DNA of 32,233 bases from Mytilinidion resinicola (taxonomy: Eukaryota > Ascomycota > Dothideomycetes > Mytilinidiales > Mytilinidiaceae), in contig NW_022985450.1 of NCBI RefSeq assembly GCF_010093595.1, positions 1,172,717 to 1,204,949 of the forward strand, written 5' to 3'. Every line of letters starts with the position of its first letter. The stretch's first letter is position 1. Below the pieces are notes generated by a model. The model did not search any database. It saw nothing but the letters and a program-made list of their open reading frames with translations, and was not told the DNA's origin. Positions 18,841-28,330 of this stretch are shown piece after piece. A program made the position numbers and the translations under genes.

Positions 18841-19278
18841 TAGACCAGCTCAGATCCCGTGTCGGAAGTGTGCCGGCAGCTCCGTGCCGCCACGGATATC
18901 CGATGCAAGGATAGCGCCGAGGGACTAACGGGTCACGCATCTCTCTTTTCGTCATACACTAGGAGGTAGATGAGACTACACAATGCCTGCAGCTGCCTCT
19001 GAGGGTCCTTGCACTTCACCGAGGCCTGGAAGCTTCGACGGCTCAATGAATCCAGAAAAATGCTTTGGATGGGAGAGCCAGGAACGCCTCAATAAATCCC
19101 ATGGATGGTCAAGGCGCCGTAGGAGAGGATTGACGTTTGATGATATATAGAGCTGGTTATGCCCGGCTAGGCTGAGGATGCACGTCTGCCTTCTGCTGGT
19201 TATTTTGAGGCTGCAGCTTTCGTTGTCTCCTTCGTCTCTACACCGTTTTTCTGCCTTGCATTGCCTGCAGCTGGTCTA
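18841..19278. other. Intergenic, promoter side of the 19279 ORF
   Basis: No gene seen. GATGATATATAGAG near 19138 is a possible TATA element, about 140 bp upstream of the ATG at 19279, with pyrimidine-rich sequence between. Confidence 0.35.
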
Positions 19279-20086
19279 ATGGCTGAAATCCTCTCCTGTT
19301 TCGGTCTAGGTTCTTTAGGCTGTTGCTGGTCAGATGTTCTCACGTCAGTTCGTTTTCAGGAAAGTGAATCTCACTTATTGCTTTCTCCTGCACCATCTGG
19401 CCCCCCACCCATCACAAACCAAGATCGTCATTTTCCAAGCAATGAGGTCAGCTATGTACTTCTTTACATGGCCTGGACACAAGTGCGCCAAGGCCATTAC
19501 CACTCCTTGAAGCCATCGGATTCCTATTGGACCACCTTTTGGGATGCCATTTGCGGCGACGTTATCAATCTCCCGGAAGATGTTGAGAGAGGCGCGCGTA
19601 TTGAGTTAGCCGGCGTAAGTGGGAATGCCACTTTACTTTGCACAACTAATATTCTGCATCTAGATTCTTGCTAGATACCCGTTAGTTAAACGAGATCAAG
19701 CGCATGCTTGACACCTGCATCTTGAAAGCATTGGACACTACTTTCGAATGTGCCTTCGAACCGCCTCTTCCCCATCTTCGTCCGTCAATGCGGATGATGT
19801 CTGACATGGTCAATAATACATTTGCCGAGCTCGATGACTCGCAAAAAGGCACGGTTGCTTATGTATACTATGTTTCGCGATGTCGCTCTCCAGCTCTAGC
19901 ACCACAACAACAGAACAGGGCGATGTATTATGCGCTGATGTCAACGGTAAATATACAGAGTTCAAGACTTAGGCAGCTGCTAAAAGATTACAGGGTTGGT
20001 TCGCCGCAGCTCTTAACAAGAAGTGTGAGAAGTATGTTCGACCCCCGATCCAGGAGCCGCCGAAAGCAAAACAAAAAGAAATTCCA
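19279..20086 (+). pseudogene. Unrecognised gene directly upstream of the Ras gene
   Basis: Exon 1 is 19279-19614, from ATG (MAEILSCFGLGSLGCC) to IELAG (112 codons). Intron 19615-19663 (49 bp) has a GTAAGT donor, an AACTAAT branch and a CTAG acceptor. Exon 2 starts ILARYPLVKRDQAHA and meets TGA; from 19704 another frame is protein-like (LDTCILKALDTTFECAFEPP, NTFAELDDSQKGTVAYVYY), so a one-base frameshift near 19703 is probable. From ATG 19880 a third stretch (TTTTEQGDVLCADVNGKYTE) lies in frame with the Ras CDS, with a single TAG at 19970-19972. The locus may be a gene fused to, or merely abutting, Ras. No domain recognised. Confidence 0.4.
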
Positions 20087-20848
20087 ATGCCTAGAGATGG
20101 GATCAGAAGACCAGCAAGGAGTGTCCCCGAATCGAAATTGACTACGTACAAGCTCGTGGTGCTCGGGGACGGTGGCGTCGGGAAGACAGCTTTGACTATC
20201 CAGGTGGGCCCTTCCACTCCTCACCTGTCAAATGTCAACCACTAACTGTATTCCTAGCTATGTCTGAATCACTTCGTCGAAACCTACGACCCGACCATCG
20301 AGGACTCATATCCCAAGCAAGTGCAGATTGATCAACAGTCATGTATGCTGGAAGTGCTTGATACCGCAGGTTAAGAAGAATACATTGCGCTGCGAGACCA
20401 GTGGATACGAGACGGCGAGGGCTTCGTGCTGGTATACAGCATCTCGTCCCGGTCGTCCTTTGCCCGCGTTCAAGATTTTCACCGGCAAATCCAACGGGTC
20501 AAGGAATCATCACTATCCGGATCTCCAACATACCCTAGCTCGCCGCTGAGTACATCATCGAATGGGTCTGGTTTTGGCCTAGCGCCCATCATGCTGGTGG
20601 GCAACAAATGCGACAGGGAGACAGAGCGCGAAGTGTCGACACAGGAAGGAAGTGCACTTGCCCGGGAGCTGGGATGCAACTTTTTGGAGACTTCTGCGAA
20701 GAATTGCGTGAATGTTGAGAAGGCCTTTTACGACGTCGTCCGGCAGCTGAGGCGGCAACGACAACAGTATCCGGCGGCAAACGAAGCGGCATCAGCAAAC
20801 AATACCAACACAACGTCCAGGGACTATTTTTCTTGCGTTATTATGTAG
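20087..20848 (+). pseudogene. Ras2/RasB-type small GTPase gene with a stop at the catalytic Gln
   Basis: Exon 1 is 20087-20203; the intron is 20204-20257 (54 bp, ACTAAC branch, CTAG acceptor); exon 2 is 20258-20848. The G1 P-loop is GDGGVGKT, switch I is [10 protein letters not shown]3 is DTAG followed by TAA (20372-20374) and EEY, G4 is NKCD, G5 is ETSAK, and the C-terminus CVIM is a CAAX prenylation box. The sequence is closest by eye to fungal Ras2/RasB, including [18 protein letters not shown] and the long insert before NKCD. Everything is intact except the codon for the catalytic Gln (Gln61 in human Ras), where CAA to TAA is one C-to-T change in CpA. Without readthrough the product ends at about 77 aa and lacks G4/G5. 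Total open length would be 235 aa. The frame continues upstream to 19880. Confidence 0.85.
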
Positions 20849-21434
20849 GGTCTGCGACAGCTCGTTGTTGTACAGAGTACGTGAGACGTGTCCACTTCAC
20901 CGTCTTCCTTTGCAGGTATTGGCCTCAAATATAGACTTGATCCTCATACACTCCACAAATCAAGCGTTTCTTCTCACTCGTGCATGATCATCAGTCTTAC
21001 GGTTGTGAGTGCCTGGCTGCAGCAAAAATCTTACGAATAGTAATTTCTCATCGTCAACAGCATACACCATGGCTGTCCCGGAACTAATAACCCGCCCCGA
21101 CATCAACTACATCACTATTAACAGCATGATAACATTGTATTGGACCTGAATTTTGCATACTCCGTACACTGCTTCCACCTAATCTACGGAGTTTGTGCAG
21201 AAGTTGTGCAAGCCTCTTATTTCCGCGACAGAGTGGCCTAGACCACGAAGCTAGTATCTAGATCGCTAATTTACAGGCCGAAAGGAGCGGAGAGGTCTGT
21301 ACAGCGAGCAGCAATTATGGCATCAGTAGGAATGCAAGAGTGTGTGGGGGTGCCCGCTCTAACTACACATATATATTAAGCTGAACCCACTACCTTTAAT
21401 ACTCTTGCTAAATCTTCAGGTCAAAGATTTCATA
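20849..21434. other. Intergenic, no gene seen
   Basis: Contains the likely 3' region of the Ras gene and, near 21366, ACATATATATTAAG, a possible TATA box about 65 bp upstream of the small ORF at 21435. A GCTAAATCTTCAG branch/acceptor-like sequence lies at 21408-21420. Confidence 0.4.
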
Positions 21435-21626
21435 ATGCCACCCACAAAACAGCATTTGTATAAATTTGAAAACCCACATGTCAAACATATACCGGGAGGC
21501 CCTTGTGCAAAGTGTCGATACGTTGGCGATGCGTACCCCAATGGGCTGGGAGATCCGACGGACAACCTAATTCGCGGCTTTCACATTCCTCCACAAGAAA
21601 CTCAACCTGGCCGGAAAAAGGGGTAG
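21435..21626 (+). CDS. Small hypothetical protein with CxxC, 63 aa
   Basis: An ATG at 21435 opens a 63-codon frame (MPPTKQHLYKFENPHVKHIP, then GGPCAKCRYVGDAYPNGLGD, ending PGRKKG). A single CxxC and several His residues might bind metal. No signal peptide or membrane segment. A TATA-like sequence and an acceptor-like CTTCAG lie just upstream, so a 5'UTR intron is possible. I do not recognise the family; it may be chance. Confidence 0.3.
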   Translation: MPPTKQHLYKFENPHVKHIPGGPCAKCRYVGDAYPNGLGDPTDNLIRGFHIPPQETQPGRKKG

Positions 21627-22710
21627 AGGTACTGCAAAGACTGGATAATCTTTTTATGCAAAGACTAACATTGACAGGGTCTTAGATTTGCAACGAATTC
21701 AGACTCATAATTCAGGGGCCGGGCTCGTTCTTCCTCTATTGGCGTCCGGATAATGGGAGATTTCATTGCACAGATATGAAATGCTAAAGACCTGTCTGTA
21801 TCTAGTTTAATGTTGGAGTTAAAGGGCTTCCTAGCACAGTTATAATACTGCACGGTGACTAGACTGGGAATGTCGACGCACTAGCCACCTTTTTTTAAAT
21901 CGCACTCAGCACGCTTCCAACAAGGGAGACAACGCCTCATACCTAATTAATTTGCTTGCTTCTCCGGAGCGTGAACCGCGCCACCACCTCAGCAGCGATG
22001 CAACCCATGTTCGATCTCCCCATTCTGGCGCGCCGGCACCAGATTTGCGCATTCCGGACTTGAAAGATCGTCAGCCACTTCAACCCCTCTATTGCGGACC
22101 CCTGGTGATTCTCAGATGCCAGGAACGCCTGTGCATTGCAGGATTCCCTTTCCCATGACATGCTAAGCAGGTTGAAGAGCCAAGACTTGGACGATTCAGG
22201 GAAGCTGAAGGTGCGGCACGGAGAGCGATGATTGCTTTTCGCGGCCGAAGAACCCTGCTCGTCCTTCTTCTGTCGTATCGGAAGCTGACTTGGGGTCCTG
22301 GTACGCTTCCTGCAATTCAGATCCGGATCAGCACGGCTAGTCTATGCCTCCTTGAGTCCTCTTCCAGACATGGGAGCTGCCAGCAGAGCTCCCGTATGGC
22401 GCGAAGGCTGTGCTGGCAGGCTTACGATTCCCGGTCCGTCTGCCTTCTTGCAGCATGACTGGTCACTCAGGATGCCTGACGTGCGATTGAGACATCCCAG
22501 GGCTCTGGTAGGAGGACTGCACGCCTAGTCAAATGAGTAGCTATCTGCTGTGCCGTTCACTGTTTGGATGCTTTGACCAAGTATAAGAATCGGCGCCCAT
22601 TTTGGCTGCCGGGAAGCACCGTCGAAAGAGGACTCCTCTGCTGATATCGTCTGCTTTCTCAGTCCACAATTATCGTCTTGGCTCGCAGAGCAACCCGAAA
22701 TCAACCCACA
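21627..22710. other. About 1.1 kb without a supported gene
   Basis: Only short ORFs with no coding character are seen on either strand. AGTATAAGAATC near 22578 is a possible TATA element for the gene at 22711, followed by a pyrimidine-rich leader. Confidence 0.4.
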
Positions 22711-23229
22711 ATGCCTCCCGGAAGAAGGGCCTACCCACCCAGGAGCGCGACGAAGGACGAGTTTCTTTCTTATCTTGGGCTAAATGACGTCGACTCTGCG
22801 CACAAGGCGCTCTACCAAAGCATGCTGGCACGTAAAGGTTCCACGCTTCTTTGACTTTGCTGATTCGAATCGGGGACGCAGGCCGAAACATCTGCTGGCA
22901 GAGATCGAGTGAGCGGGGACCCAAATCACCTCTATCCCACGGACAGGCCCATCCGACCCCCGTACTCGATGGACAAGATGATGGAGAAGGCGATACACCA
23001 GGAGGTGATAAACTTCTGGAAGTTCGCTTCTGGTGAGACTCATAAATATTACGATTTCGGGTCTGTCCGTGACCCGGACAACTGGGTCATTCGTTGGTCC
23101 CTCTGGCATGTCTTCCGTTACGGTAGTAGCAACAAGAGACGTCCAAGCCCTGATGAGGAGGAGCCGAGGGATCCGTTTGTGCGATGCGTCTACTGGGACC
23201 CTATCAGAGAGGCCATGTCCTTGTCTTGA
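22711..23229 (+). pseudogene. Unrecognised protein gene with two small frameshifts
   Basis: ATG 22711 opens MPPGRRAYPPRSATKDEFL and SAHKALYQSMLARK. The protein-like text then moves to another frame (VPRFFDFADSNRGRRPKHL, LLAEIE), and from about 22907 returns to the first frame (GDPNHLYPTDRPIRPPYSMD, HQEVINFWKFASGETHKYYD, NWVIRWSLWHVFRYGS, VRCVYWDPIREAMSLS), ending at TGA 23227-23229. A one-base gain near 22835 and a one-base loss near 22907 would account for this. Wobble positions are GC-biased in the last 320 bp, supporting real coding. Alternatively an intron explains part of it, but no good splice pair fits. About 172 aa in total; family unknown. Confidence 0.4.
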
Positions 23230-23860
23230 CACAATGCTTGCTATGGCTAGAAGTGGCACCGGAATAGCTTAAGTCGCAGTATACTCAACCTGAACTAATC
23301 TTAGGGCGTGACGTCGTAGCCCTGCCCATGGTCCTGTCTCCCTTGCTCTTATGCGGCTGCGGTGCAATTGAAATACCACGTCGAAGCAATCGCGCAGATA
23401 AGGAAATTTAGGAGACCAGTCAGCACGCAGTGTAATCCAGCTTTCTATTCCACCGGATTACACTCTTCGACGAAGCCGAGGAGGTGGTCGCTTGCTGTGG
23501 GTCCAGTGAGGGTTTGGCAAATTTGTCACGTTAGACACCATGACGGCGGGGAAGGATAGCGGCGGCAGTGGCATACTTCACAACGTTCCCACAACTTGGC
23601 TACCGCAGCTGGCAGCTCGACCCCATACTCGTGCGCATTCCGCCTGCTGCCGATGACGCCGATGGGCGGGTCGAGATGTTGGAGATGCTGGAGATGCTCG
23701 CGCTTGAGAATGGGGCACAGGGGCCACGCTTTGATGGCGACGAACGGCTGCGGCTGCGCCAGGTCGCGGAGGATATGGTGGATGGGCAGGCAGGACGGGG
23801 CCAGGCAGTTTCAGGTGAGGCTGCGCCGGCTCCTCAACCGCAGGACCGGCGTTGGGCTCA
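23230..23860 (+). other. Uncertain region upstream of the second nuclease-like gene
   Basis: A 9-bp inverted repeat GTGTAATCC (23430-23438) and GGATTACAC (23455-23463) is present. An open stretch at 23568-23864 starts at a non-ATG codon and contains EMLEMLEML, from a 9-bp repeat GAGATGCTG x3 near 23673-23699, and EDMVDGQAGRGQ. It may be the damaged N-terminal part of the following gene; a CAG/GTGAGG donor-like site lies near 23813. Not certain. Confidence 0.3.
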
Positions 23861-24286
23861 ATGAGCCAGACTTCTTCAGGTGTTGTTGCTGGGCGCATAG
23901 GCAGGTCGGCGGGTGCCTTCAACGCCGTGAGCCCCGCAACAGCCTCGCAAGGGAAAATGACCGATTTCGCAATCACAGTCGAACCTTCTAACCGCTTCAA
24001 GGAAGCATTCAACACACAATTTCGCGTAAGGACGACCAAGTCCGTTAATCACACCCTTCACGAACCACTAACACACTCCCCGATTGGAGTCAGCGTTGAG
24101 ACGAAGCGCACAGGAGAGAAGTGGAACGAGGCGGTGTACCAGCTGGAGATATGGACTGCTGCACAGTTTAGCAAGCTTGAGGAGCTGATGGAGGAGGTGA
24201 GGGAGATAAGAGGCGAACAGGAGACGGGCGGCACAGACGCGAATGGTCCGCGGACAAGCCCTGTCTTCCCACGCCCATGCAACTAA
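23861..24286 (+). pseudogene. Second PD-(D/E)XK nuclease-like fungal protein, truncated
   Basis: From ATG 23861 a 141-aa frame ends at TAA 24284-24286. Conserved-looking blocks are KMTDFAITVEPSN, then SVNHTLHEPLTHSPIGVSVE with ETKRTGEKW, then YQLEIWTAAQFSKLEELMEE. Homologs I remember in the fungal PDDEXK_12 family have a D before a long gap and then E-x-K (here VETK), followed by a helix carrying Q and W. The usual C-terminal third is missing (the frame stops at TSPVFPRPCN) and the N-terminal 150 or so residues are not in frame. It is therefore a fragment or has unrecognised exons. It is a paralog in type, not a close copy, of the gene at 14061. Confidence 0.55.
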
Positions 24287-24801
24287 TTTGAAGTCGACCA
24301 CCGTAAACCGCGTCCGACACCGCTGCCGAGGCCTGGAAATAACGGAGATTTGATAGTGACGGTCTGCATGTGAAAACGAGCGACGTATAGTATGATAGCA
24401 GCCAAAGAGTGCGATATATGGGCAAAGCATCTCGGAACCAGAGATCGAGTCCTGCGCTGGCTATCAAGGAAGTGTAGAAGTGAGCGTGGGTAGCGCCTCG
24501 CTTCTTTCCACTTCATTGCCTCGTTTGCCTTACCTTCCGTGTGAGGGGCTAGGCTGTGGATAGGTGCATCGGAAACGCCGAGAGAAGATAGGTGCTGAGG
24601 TTAACTCATGCACATCAACAAGAGCAGCCATAACTCTTTTCATTCAATTGGGCCCCGGAGACTCTCCAATCGATTAGGAGAACATTGCATGGCCAAGCAC
24701 CTCTGGGAGTGCATGTCGCTAGGCAATCCTCAACATTGGAATACAAATGGAGCCCGCGCTCAAGGAAACTCTCATCCAACAACCGTCTAACAGCAAACAA
24801 A
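24287..24801. other. Intergenic plus probable leader of the small gene at 24923
   Basis: No supported gene. A 60-codon ORF from ATG 24608 (MHINKSSHNSFHSIGPRRL...) ends at 24790 and looks like chance or a leader. The stretch 24394-24467 has 7-bp complementary ends but no tRNA features. Confidence 0.35.
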
Positions 24802-24867
24802 GTACGTTTCAATCCATTCAGTTGACATGATAGAATACCAAAAATCTTTACTCACTTCCCTTTGTAG
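24802..24867 (+). other. Probable 5'UTR intron of the small Cys-rich gene
   Basis: GTACGT donor at 24802, pyrimidine-rich end CTTCCCTTTGTAG with acceptor at 24865-24867, length 66 bp. It sits 55 bp upstream of the ATG at 24923. A tiny uORF (ATG near 24874, 7 codons) lies between. Confidence 0.45.
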
Positions 24868-24922
24868 CAAGTGCATGAAGACACATTATTCTACTTAACA
24901 TCACAACTTCTCAATTGTCAAC

Positions 24923-25087
24923 ATGTGCGAACGTCACGTCAACACCACCACCTACACTTGCGGTCATTCGAAGACCACCTACACAATCGAACGAAGTGGA
25001 GGCTGTGCAGGAGCGGGTGCCAATGTCCCAGATAAACATATGGGATCGACCAAAGCCCGCAGACCTTGTGATGACTGTCTTGCATGA
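24923..25087 (+). CDS. Small Cys/His-rich protein, 54 aa
   Basis: The ATG at 24923 has a good fungal context (GTCAACATG) and is preceded by a probable 5'UTR intron. The 54-aa product begins MCERHVNTTTYTCGHSKTTY and ends RRPCDDCLA. Cys and His are spaced C...H...C-G-H...C...C-D-D-C, a pattern fit to bind zinc, and common in short uncharacterised proteins of filamentous ascomycetes. No signal peptide. The C-terminal CDDC resembles a knuckle. The gene is too short for usual ORF cut-offs and is likely missed in automatic annotation. Function unknown. Confidence 0.5.
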   Translation: MCERHVNTTTYTCGHSKTTYTIERSGGCAGAGANVPDKHMGSTKARRPCDDCLA

Positions 25088-26118
25088 GCAATGAATTACC
25101 TAGGTAATGTCAGTAAAGCCTACCTTTGAATTGACTGGGCAACTAACAGGAGGGGCAGAAACGGACTTCCATGTAGGCATTTAAGAGACGGGGTTCTCTT
25201 GATATGTGTTTCATGAAACTTTGAGACTAGTGTAACCTTGTTATGTAATTAGATAGTTTCTACGTAAATCGACTCGTTTAGTTTCTATAGTGTACCACCA
25301 GTGCGTGAATTTCAAACAGGTGTGCATTTACAAAATATCTTTAAATCTTGAATCCTCCGCCTCCGGTCGGAATATCACGACAGTCTGATCCTGTAGGAGG
25401 TGCACATGGCATCTTGGCGGGAGATGTTTGCGGCCGCGAACCAGTCGGGCACTAGTCCAGTCCCGGGAGCCGTATCGTCAGTCACGCAACGTTCTCGACG
25501 GTGCCGCCAGTAATGTCTCGATCGCCAGATTGGTTAGAGACTCCACAATGATACCATGGGTCTGAGCATGCGTCCGAACGTACTGTCGGCAGCGAACCAA
25601 AGTGATGGGGGTGACGAGTGGGTTAATTACATGTGTTGTACATAGTTTGTGAGGCGGTCTTGTACTTGGATGTGATATTTCTGATCACGTGAGGTAAGAA
25701 TTTGGAGGACAGTAGATGTCGATTCTATGTAGGAATCTAGCTAGCCTATATACCTGTAGGAGAGACCCGTGCAAGCCTAATATATGCTAGATCTACTGTA
25801 ACAAGCATGCCTACAGTAGATCCATACATCACGTGCCCTTACATCACGTGCACGACGGCCGAATAGCAACCGAATATCGAGAATTCCACATGGATTCTGG
25901 CGTTTTTGTTGAGGTTCGGATGGCTGATTACTAACGAACTTTCTTGGCACGCAGGTGTCACAATCCTCCATCATAATCGAGAGCTGGAACCCAAACATAA
26001 CTCAAAATCCATCAGACTTTCTACTTTGACTAAAATTAGCTTACTACCTATCATTACCGTTGGCAGCCGTTTATCAAGTCCAATTATCGATACCGCTCGT
26101 TCTCGACTTATATTCGTC
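25088..26118. other. Intergenic region upstream of the kinase, with E-box-like motifs
   Basis: No gene seen. CACGTG occurs at about 25686, 25831 and 25846; the last two lie in a repeated ACATCACGTGC. An 11-bp perfect inverted repeat is at 25790-25822. TACTAAC followed by GCACGCAG (25930-25953) looks like a branch point and acceptor, suggesting a 5'UTR intron of the kinase gene. Confidence 0.4.
25790..25822. repeat. 11-bp perfect inverted repeat
   Basis: GATCTACTGTA (25790-25800) and TACAGTAGATC (25812-25822) around an 11-nt spacer containing the palindrome GCATGC. Adjacent ACATCACGTGC repeats suggest a regulatory or MITE-end role; unproven. Confidence 0.8.
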
Positions 26119-26961
26119 ATGTCCGAGGCTCTGGCCACTTTCTCTGATGGGACGGCTGTGCCGATGGACGGGAAGTTCCATGTCGATCCATCTTGTCCGC
26201 ACTCAAGTGTGAAATATCTCGAGTCATGGCATCCTCCTGGGGTATTAGAAGTGCTATCCGGTGGCAATACAGCACGATTAGGTTTACTCCCGGACGGAAC
26301 AATTCTCAAATATGTCTATGATAGAGACAATCGCTGGGCGATGAAGGGCCTGGAAATCGAGCATCATATCCTTATAGCGTTGGGAAACCACGAAAGGATA
26401 GTTAAGTACTTTGGTCAGCATGAATATGGCCTTAGGTTTCAATTCGAGGTCAATGGCGACATTTACCGCTACTTTTCCGAGACGGACTTCCAAACCATTT
26501 CCATCCAGCAACGAGAGAAATGGGTAAGACAAGCAGCAGAGAGTGTTGCAATCATCCACTTAAAAGGCATTATCCACTGCGATATTCACCCTAAAAATTT
26601 TCTTCTCGACGATAAGCTTAACATTCGACTCTGCGACTTTGCCGGCTCCCTGTTTGGCGAACTAGATGGAAAGGCAATGGAGAGCACACCCTTCTTCCTT
26701 CCGAGAGATCCTCTCTCTACACCAAATGCGAAGTCGGACCTTTTCGCGTTGGGATCCGTTATGTATTACATCATGGCCGGCCGTGAGCCGTATGATGGCT
26801 TGTCAGAGGATGATATAACTGCCCGCTATACTCGAGGGGAGTTTCCAGATGTGGTTGAGTTTGGATGTGGCCGGACCATTAGTGGTTGTTGGACTGGGCT
26901 ATTCAATAGTGCTCAAGAGGTGGTAGTGAGTCTCTCAGAGAAATCTGTCGGGGAAGTGTAG
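26119..26961 (+). CDS. Divergent fungal protein kinase, intact 280-aa ORF
   Basis: ATG 26119 gives 280 aa without interruption. Kinase landmarks are: a loose Gly loop (VLSGGNTARLG, residues 45-55), TILK with Lys64, EIEHH with Glu81, a hinge near FQFEVNGDIY, the catalytic loop IIHCDIHPKNFLL (Asp155, Asn160), LCDFAGS (Asp173) and the subdomain IX helix SDLFALGSVMYYIMAG. HCD in place of HRD and DFA in place of DFG mark a divergent, non-RD-like kinase; the key Lys, Asp, Asn and Asp are all kept, so it may be active. The C-terminal lobe is short. The frame is open upstream to about 25906 but with no other ATG; a splice-acceptor-like TACTAAC...GCACGCAG at 25930-25953 suggests a leader intron. It resembles the expanded accessory kinases of filamentous fungi. 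No transmembrane segment. Confidence 0.8.
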   Translation: MSEALATFSDGTAVPMDGKFHVDPSCPHSSVKYLESWHPPGVLEVLSGGNTARLGLLPDGTILKYVYDRDNRWAMKGLEIEHHILIALGNHERIVKYFGQHEYGLRFQFEVNGDIYRYFSETDFQTISIQQREKWVRQAAESVAIIHLKGIIHCDIHPKNFLLDDKLNIRLCDFAGSLFGELDGKAMESTPFFLPRDPLSTPNAKSDLFALGSVMYYIMAGREPYDGLSEDDITARYTRGEFPDVVEFGCGRTISGCWTGLFNSAQEVVVSLSEKSVGEV

Positions 26962-27053
26962 AGGACGTCCACTGCATAAATGGCGACTCTTATTCAGGAT
27001 ATGGCTTTAGTAAGCAGAAGTCTCTCCACTGAAATCGAATATCAGACGTCGCC

Positions 27054-27697
27054 ATGGCTTGCGGATGCGAACGACGCATCGTCCGCAGGATATATCAGAA
27101 TTGTACCGAAACTCCGAAGTATGTGACTCAAGACGTCGCACCTTGTGCAATGTCAGTGAAGGCCTGAATGGACTTCTTTTTGATGCCGGCCAGCTACTCG
27201 GGTATCCGGCCAGGCTCGATTTGGCTTACTGCATGGGCGACATGTGTGAAAGCTGTGCGTGGTTTGATCTTGCGTACAAAATGCTGGAGCCTAGTTATTG
27301 AAAGTTCGCACCCATTGCGGCATGGCTGAGACCGTGTGGGTCATCCTACCCACGCAAAGTTCGACGTCGCCGGCCCATCCTCAGCGTCTAGTTCGTCAGC
27401 ATCTGCTCCTCATCGAGAAGAACTGCACAAGTTGAGTAGAGTTTGGGCGTGTTGGAGTGTCCGGATGTATCTCCATTCGTGAGTATGCATAGCGATCACT
27501 GCGCTTGTAGTATATGCCTGAGTTCTTATCAGTTGCGTTTCTCACTCAGTCAAATTTCTAAATCCCACCAACGAGCGTGGCGAGTCGAAGGGACTGAGCG
27601 TGAAGCGTATGCGATGCTGTACCAAGCAAGGATCATGATCAAAGCAGCGCGGGAGCATGTTGAAAGGTTGGAATGGTTAAGGAGGCGAGAATTATAG
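27054..27697 (+). pseudogene. Small Cys-rich fungal gene, frames broken or multi-exon
   Basis: ATG 27054 starts MACGCERRIVRRIYQNCTET. Another frame then carries CNVSEGLNGLLFDAGQLLG and YCMGDMCESCAWFDLAYK, ending at TGA 27299-27301 after LEPSY. A third stretch (GPSSASSSSASAPHREEL, then LSRVWACWSVRMYLHS) splices across a GTGAGT...CTCACTCAG intron (about 27480-27549) into QRAWRVEGTEREAYAMLYQ and IKAAREHVERLEWLRR, stop TAG at 27695-27697. The Cys pattern plus a C-terminal helix of this kind occurs in small uncharacterised fungal proteins. Linkage between the pieces is not proven. Confidence 0.35.
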
Positions 27698-28330
27698 CCA
27701 AAGAAACACGGGAGTATGAACAGATTTAACAAAGAAAGTTTGTATGAGTCAATACGTCCCACTAGGATAAACCAGATATTTTTTTGGTTCGAGCCATCTA
27801 TCAAATGATGGGTGAATTGTCCATCCCTGCAGCGAGAAAATTCCCTCGTCTATGGGCTCGTATGGCTCGGTCAACTTTCTGCGAATCCACCTCCTTAATG
27901 TCCTCTTTCATATCCTCCTCGTCGGAGCTGAGGCCGGATGGCTTCATCGAAAGATCTAGGAACGAGCGCGGAGCAAACCGACAACGTTCCACGCCAAGCC
28001 TACGTCAGAGCGTGCGGCCACCACACCTCAACCGTGAGAATGCGGCACCCTGCCACATTCACTGCGACACCACCAACTCCACCGCGCCGCACCCTCGCGC
28101 CGCACCGATATCTCCAGCTGAGTGGCACGGCGGCAAGCAGCAGGCACAGCGGCAAGGATTTCCCATCAGACTGCATTATTGGTTGAACCCTTCCAGAGGC
28201 CCTGACTCGTCTGTCGCAGAACTAGCGGCGCCAACCCCCGTACGTGTCGCAGGATGTGGTGAGCGGCGCACTAGAAAGGCGCTGCTCCCCGCCTCTCGAG
28301 CAGACGCCCCGTCTTGTTCACAATTACCAG
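27698..28330. other. No supported gene
   Basis: Overlapping open stretches on both strands are Pro/Arg/Ser-rich and lack consistent coding character. Part may be upstream coding sequence of the fragment at 28331. Confidence 0.35.

Noticed and set aside
22780..23259. 160-codon minus-strand open frame
   Set aside because: It is the antisense of a GC-biased plus-strand coding frame (22909-23229) and shows no domain or splice evidence.
23578..24039. 153-codon minus-strand open frame rich in Pro/Ala/Arg
   Set aside because: Antisense to the nuclease-like gene region; composition is typical of a shadow frame in GC-rich DNA.
24394..24467. Possible tRNA on the minus strand (7-bp complementary ends, 74 nt)
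   Set aside because: No T-loop TTC in the right place, no D-arm GG and no anticodon stem; the complementary ends are probably chance.
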